The notes under the pieces: generated by a model
Databases searched by the model: none
Seen by the model: the letters and a program-made list of their open reading frames with translations, nothing else
What the model was told of the DNA's origin: nothing
Program-made: the position numbers and the translations under genes
Shown: piece after piece, positions 46,349-58,957 of the stretch
Layout of the letters: each line of letters starts with the position of its first letter
How positions within the stretch are numbered: position 1 is the stretch's first letter
Source: Budorcas taxicolor
Lineage: Eukaryota > Chordata > Mammalia > Artiodactyla > Bovidae
Length of the DNA stretch: 64,000 nucleotides
NCBI RefSeq assembly: GCF_023091745.1
Contig: NW_026291810.1
Location: 124,001-188,000 of the forward strand
Direction of reading: 5' to 3'

Positions 46349-47749
46349 GAGACGTGTGCAGGTGGTTGGGGCCTGCCCCTGCGTGTCTGGGCTCCCGCCC
46401 ACAGCCCCAGCTCAGGGGAAGCAGCCCCTGAGCCGAGACCTGCAGGAAGCGCGGGGCGCCCCCGCCTGGAAGCCTAGTGCACAGCATGCGGGAAGCGAGC
46501 CTCCTCGGGGGAAGAGGAGGCAGCCCAGCTGTGTGCGGCTGCGATCACTTCTTGGCCGGAGCCCAGTGCGCCTCCAGGACGGCAGAGCTCCAGCTCTGCT
46601 CAGAGGCCAGATCTGGCAGAGTTGCTGGCGTGGGGCTGCTCTGCCCTGGGTGAGCCTTGCCAGACTTGCCTCGCGTCTAGGCTTCCTGACCAGGAAGGAG
46701 AAGGCTGCGCGAGACTGGGAGACGCTACTGGCGCCTTCCTGGCCTCGGCTCCACTCCTGCCTTGCCTTTGCACCTAGTCCCCAGGCATCCTTGCAGTGGC
46801 TTTAGAGGCCGGTGTGTTGCACACTGCCAAGGGCTCCAGCAGTGAGAGCTCTGTCATAGGGCAGGGAATGGCAACTGCAGGGCTCTTACAGCGGTTGCTC
46901 GGCCTTCCAGACTAAGCACAGCACGGAGAGCACCAGGCTCCCAGCGCCCCTGGCTGGGGTCTGCAGCCCCACACACCCGGATGCTGACTCCGTGAGCGCC
47001 CAGAAGGTGCCTGACCGTCGTCATTTCCCGAGTGCTCTCCTCCCCTGCAGAGACGTGTGCAGGAGGTTGGGGCTGCCCCTGCGTGTCTGGGCTCCCGCCC
47101 ACAGCCCCAGCTCAGGGGAAGCAGCCCCTGAGCCAAGACCTGCAGGAGGCGCGGGGCGTCCCTGCCTGGAAGCCACGTGCACAGTTCGCGGGGACGCGAG
47201 CCTCCTTGGGAAGAGTCGAGGGAGCCAAGCCGCTTGCAGCTGCAATCCCTGCTTGGGCGGAGCCGAGTGCGCGTCCAGTACCGCAGAGCTCCAGCTCTTC
47301 TCAGAGGCCGGATCTAGTCAAGTGGCTTGCGCGAGGCAGCTCTGCCGTGGGCGAGAGTCGCCCAGGCTTGCTTCGCTGCTAGCCTTCCTGCCCAGGAAGG
47401 AGCAGGCTGTGCGATGCTGGGAGAGGCCACTGGCGCCTTCCTGGCCTCAGCTCCGCTCCTGCCTTGCCTTTGCAGCCAGGCCCCAGGCGTCCTTGGGGAC
47501 GGCTTTGGGGTCGGTGGCTTGCACCCTGCCAGCGCTCCAGCTGTGAGGGCTCTATTAGAGGAAGGGGAGGGCAAGTGCAGGGCTCCTCCAGCGGTTGCTT
47601 GGCCGCCCAGACTCAGCGCCGCACCGAGAGCACAAGGCTCCCAGGTCCCCTGGCTGTGGTCTGCAGCCCCACACACCCGGAGGCTGACTCCGTGGGCACC
47701 CGGAATTTGCCTGACAGACGTCATTTCCCTGGGGCTCTCTTCCCCAGCA
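46349..47749 (+). repeat. Unit U34 (B, 184T, 1024T, 1276C, 1392T)
   Basis: The only unit combining 184T, 1024T and 1392T. It is followed by U35, so two 184T units are adjacent. Confidence 0.97.
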
Positions 47750-49150
47750 GAGACGTGTGCAGGTGGTTGGGGCCTGCCCCTGCGTGTCTGGGCTCCCGCC
47801 CACAGCCCCAGCTCAGGGGAAGCAGCCCCTGAGCCGAGACCTGCAGGAAGCGCGGGGCGCCCCCGCCTGGAAGCCTAGTGCACAGCATGCGGGAAGCGAG
47901 CCTCCTCGGGGGAAGAGGAGGCAGCCCAGCTGTGTGCGGCTGCGATCACTTCTTGGCCGGAGCCCAGTGCGCCTCCAGGACGGCAGAGCTCCAGCTCTGC
48001 TCAGAGGCCAGATCTGGCAGAGTTGCTGGCGTGGGGCTGCTCTGCCCTGGGTGAGCCTTGCCAGACTTGCCTCGCGTCTAGGCTTCCTGACCAGGAAGGA
48101 GAAGGCTGCGCGAGACTGGGAGACGCTACTGGCGCCTTCCTGGCCTCGGCTCCACTCCTGCCTTGCCTTTGCACCTAGTCCCCAGGCATCCTTGCAGTGG
48201 CTTTAGAGGCCGGTGTGTTGCACACTGCCAAGGGCTCCAGCAGTGAGAGCTCTGTCATAGGGCAGGGAATGGCAACTGCAGGGCTCTTACAGCGGTTGCT
48301 CGGCCTTCCAGACTAAGCACAGCACGGAGAGCACCAGGCTCCCAGCGCCCCTGGCTGGGGTCTGCAGCCCCACACACCCGGATGCTGACTCCGTGAGCGC
48401 CCAGAAGGTGCCTGACCGTCGTCATTTCCCGAGTGCTCTCCTCCCCTGCAGAGACGTGTGCAGGAGGTTGGGGCTGCCCCTGCGTGTCTGGGCTCCCGCC
48501 CACAGCCCCAGCTCAGGGGAAGCAGCCCCTGAGCCAAGACCTGCAGGAGGCGCGGGGCGTCCCTGCCTGGAAGCCACGTGCACAGTTCGCGGGGACGCGA
48601 GCCTCCTTGGGAAGAGTCGAGGGAGCCAAGCCGCTTGCAGCTGCAATCCCTGCTTGGGCGGAGCCGAGTGCGCGTCCAGTACCGCAGAGCTCCAGCTCTT
48701 CTCAGAGGCCGGATCTAGTCAAGTGGCTTGCGCGAGGCAGCTCTGCCGTGGGCGAGAGTCGCCCAGGCTTGCTTCGCTGCTAGCCTTCCTGCCCAGGAAG
48801 GAGCAGGCTGTGCGATGCTGGGAGAGGCCACTGGCGCCTTCCTGGCCTCAGCTCCGCTCCTGCCTTGCCTTTGCAGCCAGGCCCCAGGCGTCCTTGGGGA
48901 CGGCTTTGGGGTCGGTGGCTTGCACCCTGCCAGCGCTCCAGCTGTGAGGGCTCTATTAGAGGAAGGGGAGGGCAAGTGCAGGGCTCCTCCAGCGGTTGCT
49001 TGGCCGCCCAGACTCAGCGCCGCAGCGAGAGCACAAGGCTCCCAGGTCCCCTGGCTGTGGTCTGCAGCCCCACACACCCGGAGGCTGACTCCGTGGGCAC
49101 CCGGAATTTGCCTGACAGACGTCATTTCCCTGGGGCTCTCCTCCCCAGCA
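47750..49150 (+). repeat. Unit U35 (B, 184T, 1024T, 1276G)
   Basis: Same class as U26, U37 and U40. Confidence 0.97.
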
Positions 49151-50551
49151 GAGACGTGTGCAGGTGGTTGGGGCCTGCCCCTGCGTGTCTGGGCTCCCGC
49201 CCACAGCCCCAGCTCAGGGGAAGCAGCCCCTGAGCCGAGACCTGCAGGAAGCGCGGGGCGCCCCCGCCTGGAAGCCTAGTGCACAGCATGCGGGAAGCGA
49301 GCCTCCTCGGGGGAAGAGGAGGCAGCCCAGCTGCGTGCGGCTGCGATCACTTCTTGGCCGGAGCCCAGTGCGCCTCCAGGACGGCAGAGCTCCAGCTCTG
49401 CTCAGAGGCCAGATCTGGCAGAGTTGCTGGCGTGGGGCTGCTCTGCCCTGGGTGAGCCTTGCCAGACTTGCCTCGCGTCTAGGCTTCCTGACCAGGAAGG
49501 AGAAGGCTGCGCGAGACTGGGAGACGCTACTGGCGCCTTCCTGGCCTCGGCTCCACTCCTGCCTTGCCTTTGCACCTAGTCCCCAGGCATCCTTGCAGTG
49601 GCTTTAGAGGCCGGTGTGTTGCACACTGCCAAGGGCTCCAGCAGTGAGAGCTCTGTCATAGGGCAGGGAATGGCAACTGCAGGGCTCTTACAGCGGTTGC
49701 TCGGCCTTCCAGACTAAGCACAGCACGGAGAGCACCAGGCTCCCAGCGCCCCTGGCTGGGGTCTGCAGCCCCACACACCCGGATGCTGACTCCGTGAGCG
49801 CCCAGAAGGTGCCTGACCGTCGTCATTTCCCGAGTGCTCTCCTCCCCTGCAGAGACGTGTGCAGGAGGTTGGGGCTGCCCCTGCGTGTCTGGGCTCCCGC
49901 CCACAGCCCCAGCTCAGGGGAAGCAGCCCCTGAGCCAAGACCTGCAGGAGGCGCGGGGCGTCCCTGCCTGGAAGCCACGTGCACAGTTCGCGGGGACGCG
50001 AGCCTCCTTGGGAAGAGTCGAGGGAGCCAAGCCGCTTGCAGCTGCAATCCCTGCTTGGGCGGAGCCGAGTGCGCGTCCAGTACCGCAGAGCTCCAGCTCT
50101 TCTCAGAGGCCGGAACTAGTCAAGTGGCTTGCGCGAGGCAGCTCTGCCGTGGGCGAGAGTCGCCCAGGCTTGCCTCGCTGCTAGCCTTCCTGCCCAGGAA
50201 GGAGCAGGCTGTGCGATGCTGGGAGAGGCCACTGGCGCCTTCCTGGCCTCAGCTCCGCACCTGCCTTGCCTTTGCAGCCAGGCCCCAGGCGTCCTTGGGG
50301 ACGGCTTTGGGGTCGGTGGCTTGCACCCAGCCAGCGCTCCAGCTGTGAGGGCTCTATTAGAGGAAGGGGAGGGCAAGTGCACGGCTCCTCCAGCGGTTGC
50401 TTGGCCGCCCAGACTCAGCGCCGCACCGAGAGCACAAGGCTCCCAGGTCCCCTGGCTGTGGTCTGCAGCCCCACACACCCGGAGGCTGACTCCGTGGGCA
50501 CCCGGAATTTGCCTGACAGACGTCATTTCCCTGGGGCTCTCTTCCCCAGCA
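49151..50551 (+). repeat. Unit U36 (B, 965A, 1109A, 1179A, 1232C, 1276C, 1392T)
   Basis: First of three copies (U36, U38, U41) with CCGCACCTGCC (1109A at 50259). That state occurs only on 965A units. It differs from U19 also at 1276. Confidence 0.97.
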
Positions 50552-51952
50552 GAGACGTGTGCAGGTGGTTGGGGCCTGCCCCTGCGTGTCTGGGCTCCCG
50601 CCCACAGCCCCAGCTCAGGGGAAGCAGCCCCTGAGCCGAGACCTGCAGGAAGCGCGGGGCGCCCCCGCCTGGAAGCCTAGTGCACAGCATGCGGGAAGCG
50701 AGCCTCCTCGGGGGAAGAGGAGGCAGCCCAGCTGTGTGCGGCTGCGATCACTTCTTGGCCGGAGCCCAGTGCGCCTCCAGGACGGCAGAGCTCCAGCTCT
50801 GCTCAGAGGCCAGATCTGGCAGAGTTGCTGGCGTGGGGCTGCTCTGCCCTGGGTGAGCCTTGCCAGACTTGCCTCGCGTCTAGGCTTCCTGACCAGGAAG
50901 GAGAAGGCTGCGCGAGACTGGGAGACGCTACTGGCGCCTTCCTGGCCTCGGCTCCACTCCTGCCTTGCCTTTGCACCTAGTCCCCAGGCATCCTTGCAGT
51001 GGCTTTAGAGGCCGGTGTGTTGCACACTGCCAAGGGCTCCAGCAGTGAGAGCTCTGTCATAGGGCAGGGAATGGCAACTGCAGGGCTCTTACAGCGGTTG
51101 CTCGGCCTTCCAGACTAAGCACAGCACGGAGAGCACCAGGCTCCCAGCGCCCCTGGCTGGGGTCTGCAGCCCCACACACCCGGATGCTGACTCCGTGAGC
51201 GCCCAGAAGGTGCCTGACCGTCGTCATTTCCCGAGTGCTCTCCTCCCCTGCAGAGACGTGTGCAGGAGGTTGGGGCTGCCCCTGCGTGTCTGGGCTCCCG
51301 CCCACAGCCCCAGCTCAGGGGAAGCAGCCCCTGAGCCAAGACCTGCAGGAGGCGCGGGGCGTCCCTGCCTGGAAGCCACGTGCACAGTTCGCGGGGACGC
51401 GAGCCTCCTTGGGAAGAGTCGAGGGAGCCAAGCCGCTTGCAGCTGCAATCCCTGCTTGGGCGGAGCCGAGTGCGCGTCCAGTACCGCAGAGCTCCAGCTC
51501 TTCTCAGAGGCCGGATCTAGTCAAGTGGCTTGCGCGAGGCAGCTCTGCCGTGGGCGAGAGTCGCCCAGGCTTGCTTCGCTGCTAGCCTTCCTGCCCAGGA
51601 AGGAGCAGGCTGTGCGATGCTGGGAGAGGCCACTGGCGCCTTCCTGGCCTCAGCTCCGCTCCTGCCTTGCCTTTGCAGCCAGGCCCCAGGCGTCCTTGGG
51701 GACGGCTTTGGGGTCGGTGGCTTGCACCCTGCCAGCGCTCCAGCTGTGAGGGCTCTATTAGAGGAAGGGGAGGGCAAGTGCAGGGCTCCTCCAGCGGTTG
51801 CTTGGCCGCCCAGACTCAGCGCCGCAGCGAGAGCACAAGGCTCCCAGGTCCCCTGGCTGTGGTCTGCAGCCCCACACACCCGGAGGCTGACTCCGTGGGC
51901 ACCCGGAATTTGCCTGACAGACGTCATTTCCCTGGGGCTCTCCTCCCCAGCA
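50552..51952 (+). repeat. Unit U37 (B, 184T, 1024T, 1276G)
   Basis: No marker or translation difference from U40 was seen, 4203 bp away. Confidence 0.97.
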
Positions 51953-53353
51953 GAGACGTGTGCAGGTGGTTGGGGCCTGCCCCTGCGTGTCTGGGCTCCC
52001 GCCCACAGCCCCAGCTCAGGGGAAGCAGCCCCTGAGCCGAGACCTGCAGGAAGCGCGGGGCGCCCCCGCCTGGAAGCCTAGTGCACAGCATGCGGGAAGC
52101 GAGCCTCCTCGGGGGAAGAGGAGGCAGCCCAGCTGCGTGCGGCTGCGATCACTTCTTGGCCGGAGCCCAGTGCGCCTCCAGGACGGCAGAGCTCCAGCTC
52201 TGCTCAGAGGCCAGATCTGGCAGAGTTGCTGGCGTGGGGCTGCTCTGCCCTGGGTGAGCCTTGCCAGACTTGCCTCGCGTCTAGGCTTCCTGACCAGGAA
52301 GGAGAAGGCTGCGCGAGACTGGGAGACGCTACTGGCGCCTTCCTGGCCTCGGCTCCACTCCTGCCTTGCCTTTGCACCTAGTCCCCAGGCATCCTTGCAG
52401 TGGCTTTAGAGGCCGGTGTGTTGCACACTGCCAAGGGCTCCAGCAGTGAGAGCTCTGTCATAGGGCAGGGAATGGCAACTGCAGGGCTCTTACAGCGGTT
52501 GCTCGGCCTTCCAGACTAAGCACAGCACGGAGAGCACCAGGCTCCCAGCGCCCCTGGCTGGGGTCTGCAGCCCCACACACCCGGATGCTGACTCCGTGAG
52601 CGCCCAGAAGGTGCCTGACCGTCGTCATTTCCCGAGTGCTCTCCTCCCCTGCAGAGACGTGTGCAGGAGGTTGGGGCTGCCCCTGCGTGTCTGGGCTCCC
52701 GCCCACAGCCCCAGCTCAGGGGAAGCAGCCCCTGAGCCAAGACCTGCAGGAGGCGCGGGGCGTCCCTGCCTGGAAGCCACGTGCACAGTTCGCGGGGACG
52801 CGAGCCTCCTTGGGAAGAGTCGAGGGAGCCAAGCCGCTTGCAGCTGCAATCCCTGCTTGGGCGGAGCCGAGTGCGCGTCCAGTACCGCAGAGCTCCAGCT
52901 CTTCTCAGAGGCCGGAACTAGTCAAGTGGCTTGCGCGAGGCAGCTCTGCCGTGGGCGAGAGTCGCCCAGGCTTGCCTCGCTGCTAGCCTTCCTGCCCAGG
53001 AAGGAGCAGGCTGTGCGATGCTGGGAGAGGCCACTGGCGCCTTCCTGGCCTCAGCTCCGCACCTGCCTTGCCTTTGCAGCCAGGCCCCAGGCGTCCTTGG
53101 GGACGGCTTTGGGGTCGGTGGCTTGCACCCAGCCAGCGCTCCAGCTGTGAGGGCTCTATTAGAGGAAGGGGAGGGCAAGTGCACGGCTCCTCCAGCGGTT
53201 GCTTGGCCGCCCAGACTCAGCGCCGCACCGAGAGCACAAGGCTCCCAGGTCCCCTGGCTGTGGTCTGCAGCCCCACACACCCGGAGGCTGACTCCGTGGG
53301 CACCCGGAATTTGCCTGACAGACGTCATTTCCCTGGGGCTCTCTTCCCCAGCA
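51953..53353 (+). repeat. Unit U38 (1109A class)
   Basis: Matches U36 and U41 at every marker. With U37 it forms a two-unit module repeated at U40-U41. Confidence 0.97.
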
Positions 53354-54754
53354 GAGACGTGTGCAGGTGGTTGGGGCCTGCCCCTGCGTGTCTGGGCTCC
53401 CGCCCACAGCCCCAGCTCAGGGGAAGCAGCCCCTGAGCCGAGACCTGCAGGAAGCGCGGGGCGCCCCCGCCTGGAAGCCTAGTGCACAGCATGCGGGAAG
53501 CGAGCCTCCTCGGGGGAAGAGGAGGCAGCCCAGCTGTGTGCGGCTGCGATCACTTCTTGGCCGGAGCCCAGTGCGCCTCCAGGACGGCAGAGCTCCAGCT
53601 CTGCTCAGAGGCCAGATCTGGCAGAGTTGCTGGCGTGGGGCTGCTCTGCCCTGGGTGAGCCTTGCCAGACTTGCCTCGCGTCTAGGCTTCCTGACCAGGA
53701 AGGAGAAGGCTGCGCGAGACTGGGAGACGCTACTGGCGCCTTCCTGGCCTCGGCTCCACTCCTGCCTTGCCTTTGCACCTAGTCCCCAGGCATCCTTGCA
53801 GTGGCTTTAGAGGCCGGTGTGTTGCACACTGCCAAGGGCTCCAGCAGTGAGAGCTCTGTCATAGGGCAGGGAATGGCAACTGCAGGGCTCTTACAGCGGT
53901 TGCTCGGCCTTCCAGACTAAGCACAGCACGGAGAGCACCAGGCTCCCAGCGCCCCTGGCTGGGGTCTGCAGCCCCACACACCCGGATGCTGACTCCGTGA
54001 GCGCCCAGAAGGTGCCTGACCGTCGTCATTTCCCGAGTGCTCTCCTCCCCTGCAGAGACGTGTGCAGGAGGTTGGGGCTGCCCCTGCGTGTCTGGGCTCC
54101 CGCCCACAGCCCCAGCTCAGGGGAAGCAGCCCCTGAGCCAAGACCTGCAGGAGGCGCGGGGCGTCCCTGCCTGGAAGCCACGTGCACAGTTCGCGGGGAC
54201 GCGAGCCTCCTTGGGAAGAGTCGAGGGAGCCAAGCCGCTTGCAGCTGCAATCCCTGCTTGGGCGGAGCCGAGTGCGCGTCCAGTACCGCAGAGCTCCAGC
54301 TCTTCTCAGAGGCCGGATCTAGTCAAGTGGCTTGCGCGAGGCAGCTCTGCCGTGGGCGAGAGTCGCCCAGGCTTGCCTCGCTGCTAGCCTTCCTGCCCAG
54401 GAAGGAGCAGGCTGTGCGATGCTGGGAGAGGCCACTGGCGCCTTCCTGGCCTCAGCTCCGCTCCTGCCTTGCCTTTGCAGCCAGGCCCCAGGCGTCCTTG
54501 GGGACGGCTTTGGGGTCGGTGGCTTGCACCCAGCCAGCGCTCCAGCTGTGAGGGCTCTATTAGAGGAAGGGGAGGGCAAGTGCAGGGCTCCTCCAGCGGT
54601 TGCTTGGCCGCCCAGACTCAGCGCCGCACCGAGAGCACAAGGCTCCCAGGTCCCCTGGCTGTGGTCTGCAGCCCCACACACCCGGAGGCTGACTCCGTGG
54701 GCACCCGGAATTTGCCTGACAGACGTCATTTCCCTGGGGCTCTCTTCCCCAGCA
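53354..54754 (+). repeat. Unit U39 (B, 184T, 1179A, 1276C, 1392T)
   Basis: 184T unit with 965T, 1024C and 1179A but 1232G. The same class recurs as U44 and U45. Confidence 0.97.
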
Positions 54755-56155
54755 GAGACGTGTGCAGGTGGTTGGGGCCTGCCCCTGCGTGTCTGGGCTC
54801 CCGCCCACAGCCCCAGCTCAGGGGAAGCAGCCCCTGAGCCGAGACCTGCAGGAAGCGCGGGGCGCCCCCGCCTGGAAGCCTAGTGCACAGCATGCGGGAA
54901 GCGAGCCTCCTCGGGGGAAGAGGAGGCAGCCCAGCTGTGTGCGGCTGCGATCACTTCTTGGCCGGAGCCCAGTGCGCCTCCAGGACGGCAGAGCTCCAGC
55001 TCTGCTCAGAGGCCAGATCTGGCAGAGTTGCTGGCGTGGGGCTGCTCTGCCCTGGGTGAGCCTTGCCAGACTTGCCTCGCGTCTAGGCTTCCTGACCAGG
55101 AAGGAGAAGGCTGCGCGAGACTGGGAGACGCTACTGGCGCCTTCCTGGCCTCGGCTCCACTCCTGCCTTGCCTTTGCACCTAGTCCCCAGGCATCCTTGC
55201 AGTGGCTTTAGAGGCCGGTGTGTTGCACACTGCCAAGGGCTCCAGCAGTGAGAGCTCTGTCATAGGGCAGGGAATGGCAACTGCAGGGCTCTTACAGCGG
55301 TTGCTCGGCCTTCCAGACTAAGCACAGCACGGAGAGCACCAGGCTCCCAGCGCCCCTGGCTGGGGTCTGCAGCCCCACACACCCGGATGCTGACTCCGTG
55401 AGCGCCCAGAAGGTGCCTGACCGTCGTCATTTCCCGAGTGCTCTCCTCCCCTGCAGAGACGTGTGCAGGAGGTTGGGGCTGCCCCTGCGTGTCTGGGCTC
55501 CCGCCCACAGCCCCAGCTCAGGGGAAGCAGCCCCTGAGCCAAGACCTGCAGGAGGCGCGGGGCGTCCCTGCCTGGAAGCCACGTGCACAGTTCGCGGGGA
55601 CGCGAGCCTCCTTGGGAAGAGTCGAGGGAGCCAAGCCGCTTGCAGCTGCAATCCCTGCTTGGGCGGAGCCGAGTGCGCGTCCAGTACCGCAGAGCTCCAG
55701 CTCTTCTCAGAGGCCGGATCTAGTCAAGTGGCTTGCGCGAGGCAGCTCTGCCGTGGGCGAGAGTCGCCCAGGCTTGCTTCGCTGCTAGCCTTCCTGCCCA
55801 GGAAGGAGCAGGCTGTGCGATGCTGGGAGAGGCCACTGGCGCCTTCCTGGCCTCAGCTCCGCTCCTGCCTTGCCTTTGCAGCCAGGCCCCAGGCGTCCTT
55901 GGGGACGGCTTTGGGGTCGGTGGCTTGCACCCTGCCAGCGCTCCAGCTGTGAGGGCTCTATTAGAGGAAGGGGAGGGCAAGTGCAGGGCTCCTCCAGCGG
56001 TTGCTTGGCCGCCCAGACTCAGCGCCGCAGCGAGAGCACAAGGCTCCCAGGTCCCCTGGCTGTGGTCTGCAGCCCCACACACCCGGAGGCTGACTCCGTG
56101 GGCACCCGGAATTTGCCTGACAGACGTCATTTCCCTGGGGCTCTCCTCCCCAGCA
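54755..56155 (+). repeat. Unit U40 (B, 184T, 1024T, 1276G)
   Basis: Copy of U37, in the same order relative to an 1109A unit on its right. Confidence 0.97.
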
Positions 56156-57556
56156 GAGACGTGTGCAGGTGGTTGGGGCCTGCCCCTGCGTGTCTGGGCT
56201 CCCGCCCACAGCCCCAGCTCAGGGGAAGCAGCCCCTGAGCCGAGACCTGCAGGAAGCGCGGGGCGCCCCCGCCTGGAAGCCTAGTGCACAGCATGCGGGA
56301 AGCGAGCCTCCTCGGGGGAAGAGGAGGCAGCCCAGCTGCGTGCGGCTGCGATCACTTCTTGGCCGGAGCCCAGTGCGCCTCCAGGACGGCAGAGCTCCAG
56401 CTCTGCTCAGAGGCCAGATCTGGCAGAGTTGCTGGCGTGGGGCTGCTCTGCCCTGGGTGAGCCTTGCCAGACTTGCCTCGCGTCTAGGCTTCCTGACCAG
56501 GAAGGAGAAGGCTGCGCGAGACTGGGAGACGCTACTGGCGCCTTCCTGGCCTCGGCTCCACTCCTGCCTTGCCTTTGCACCTAGTCCCCAGGCATCCTTG
56601 CAGTGGCTTTAGAGGCCGGTGTGTTGCACACTGCCAAGGGCTCCAGCAGTGAGAGCTCTGTCATAGGGCAGGGAATGGCAACTGCAGGGCTCTTACAGCG
56701 GTTGCTCGGCCTTCCAGACTAAGCACAGCACGGAGAGCACCAGGCTCCCAGCGCCCCTGGCTGGGGTCTGCAGCCCCACACACCCGGATGCTGACTCCGT
56801 GAGCGCCCAGAAGGTGCCTGACCGTCGTCATTTCCCGAGTGCTCTCCTCCCCTGCAGAGACGTGTGCAGGAGGTTGGGGCTGCCCCTGCGTGTCTGGGCT
56901 CCCGCCCACAGCCCCAGCTCAGGGGAAGCAGCCCCTGAGCCAAGACCTGCAGGAGGCGCGGGGCGTCCCTGCCTGGAAGCCACGTGCACAGTTCGCGGGG
57001 ACGCGAGCCTCCTTGGGAAGAGTCGAGGGAGCCAAGCCGCTTGCAGCTGCAATCCCTGCTTGGGCGGAGCCGAGTGCGCGTCCAGTACCGCAGAGCTCCA
57101 GCTCTTCTCAGAGGCCGGAACTAGTCAAGTGGCTTGCGCGAGGCAGCTCTGCCGTGGGCGAGAGTCGCCCAGGCTTGCCTCGCTGCTAGCCTTCCTGCCC
57201 AGGAAGGAGCAGGCTGTGCGATGCTGGGAGAGGCCACTGGCGCCTTCCTGGCCTCAGCTCCGCACCTGCCTTGCCTTTGCAGCCAGGCCCCAGGCGTCCT
57301 TGGGGACGGCTTTGGGGTCGGTGGCTTGCACCCAGCCAGCGCTCCAGCTGTGAGGGCTCTATTAGAGGAAGGGGAGGGCAAGTGCACGGCTCCTCCAGCG
57401 GTTGCTTGGCCGCCCAGACTCAGCGCCGCACCGAGAGCACAAGGCTCCCAGGTCCCCTGGCTGTGGTCTGCAGCCCCACACACCCGGAGGCTGACTCCGT
57501 GGGCACCCGGAATTTGCCTGACAGACGTCATTTCCCTGGGGCTCTCTTCCCCAGCA
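56156..57556 (+). repeat. Unit U41 (1109A class)
   Basis: Copy of U36 and U38, with 965A, 1109A, 1179A, 1232C, 1276C and 1392T. Confidence 0.97.
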
Positions 57557-58957
57557 GAGACGTGTGCAGGTGGTTGGGGCCTGCCCCTGCGTGTCTGGGC
57601 TCCCGCCCACAGCCCCAGCTCAGGGGAAGCAGCCCCTGAGCCGAGACCTGCAGGAAGCGCGGGGCGCCCCCGCCTGGAAGCCTAGTGCACAGCATGCGGG
57701 AAGCGAGCCTCCTCGGGGGAAGAGGAGGCAGCCCAGCTGTGTGCGGCTGCGATCACTTCTTGGCCGGAGCCCAGTGCGCCTCCAGGACGGCAGAGCTCCA
57801 GCTCTGCTCAGAGGCCAGATCTGGCAGAGTTGCTGGCGTGGGGCTGCTCTGCCCTGGGTGAGCCTTGCCAGACTTGCCTCGCGTCTAGGCTTCCTGACCA
57901 GGAAGGAGAAGGCTGCGCGAGACTGGGAGACGCTACTGGCGCCTTCCTGGCCTCGGCTCCACTCCTGCCTTGCCTTTGCACCTAGTCCCCAGGCATCCTT
58001 GCAGTGGCTTTAGAGGCCGGTGTGTTGCACACTGCCAAGGGCTCCAGCAGTGAGAGCTCTGTCATAGGGCAGGGAATGGCAACTGCAGGGCTCTTACAGC
58101 GGTTGCTCGGCCTTCCAGACTAAGCACAGCACGGAGAGCACCAGGCTCCCAGCGCCCCTGGCTGGGGTCTGCAGCCCCACACACCCGGATGCTGACTCCG
58201 TGAGCGCCCAGAAGGTGCCTGACCGTCGTCATTTCCCGAGTGCTCTCCTCCCCTGCAGAGACGTGTGCAGGAGGTTGGGGCTGCCCCTGCGTGTCTGGGC
58301 TCCCGCCCACAGCCCCAGCTCAGGGGAAGCAGCCCCTGAGCCAAGACCTGCAGGAGGCGCGGGGCGTCCCTGCCTGGAAGCCACGTGCACAGTTCGCGGG
58401 GACGCGAGCCTCCTTGGGAAGAGTCGAGGGAGCCAAGCCGCTTGCAGCTGCAATCCCTGCTTGGGCGGAGCCGAGTGCGCGTCCAGTACCGCAGAGCTCC
58501 AGCTCTTCTCAGAGGCCGGATCTAGTCAAGTGGCTTGCGCGAGGCAGCTCTGCCGTGGGCGAGAGTCGCCCAGGCTTGCTTCGCTGCTAGCCTTCCTGCC
58601 CAGGAAGGAGCAGGCTGTGCGATGCTGGGAGAGGCCACTGGCGCCTTCCTGGCCTCAGCTCCGCTCCTGCCTTGCCTTTGCAGCCAGGCCCCAGGCGTCC
58701 TTGGGGACGGCTTTGGGGTCGGTGGCTTGCACCCTGCCAGCGCTCCAGCTGTGAGGGCTCTATTAGAGGAAGGGGAGGGCAAGTGCAGGGCTCCTCCAGC
58801 GGTTGCTTGGCCGCCCAGACTCAGCGCCGCACCGAGAGCACAAGGCTCCCAGGTCCCCTGGCTGTGGTCTGCAGCCCCACACACCCGGAGGCTGACTCCG
58901 TGGGCACCCGGAATTTGCCTGACAGACGTCATTTCCCTGGGGCTCTCCTCCCCAGCA
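57557..58957 (+). repeat. Unit U42 (B, 184T, 1024T, 1276C)
   Basis: Like U37 and U40 but with 1276C, so changed in the last ~125 bp only. It is the last clean unit before the second indel cluster. Confidence 0.97.
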
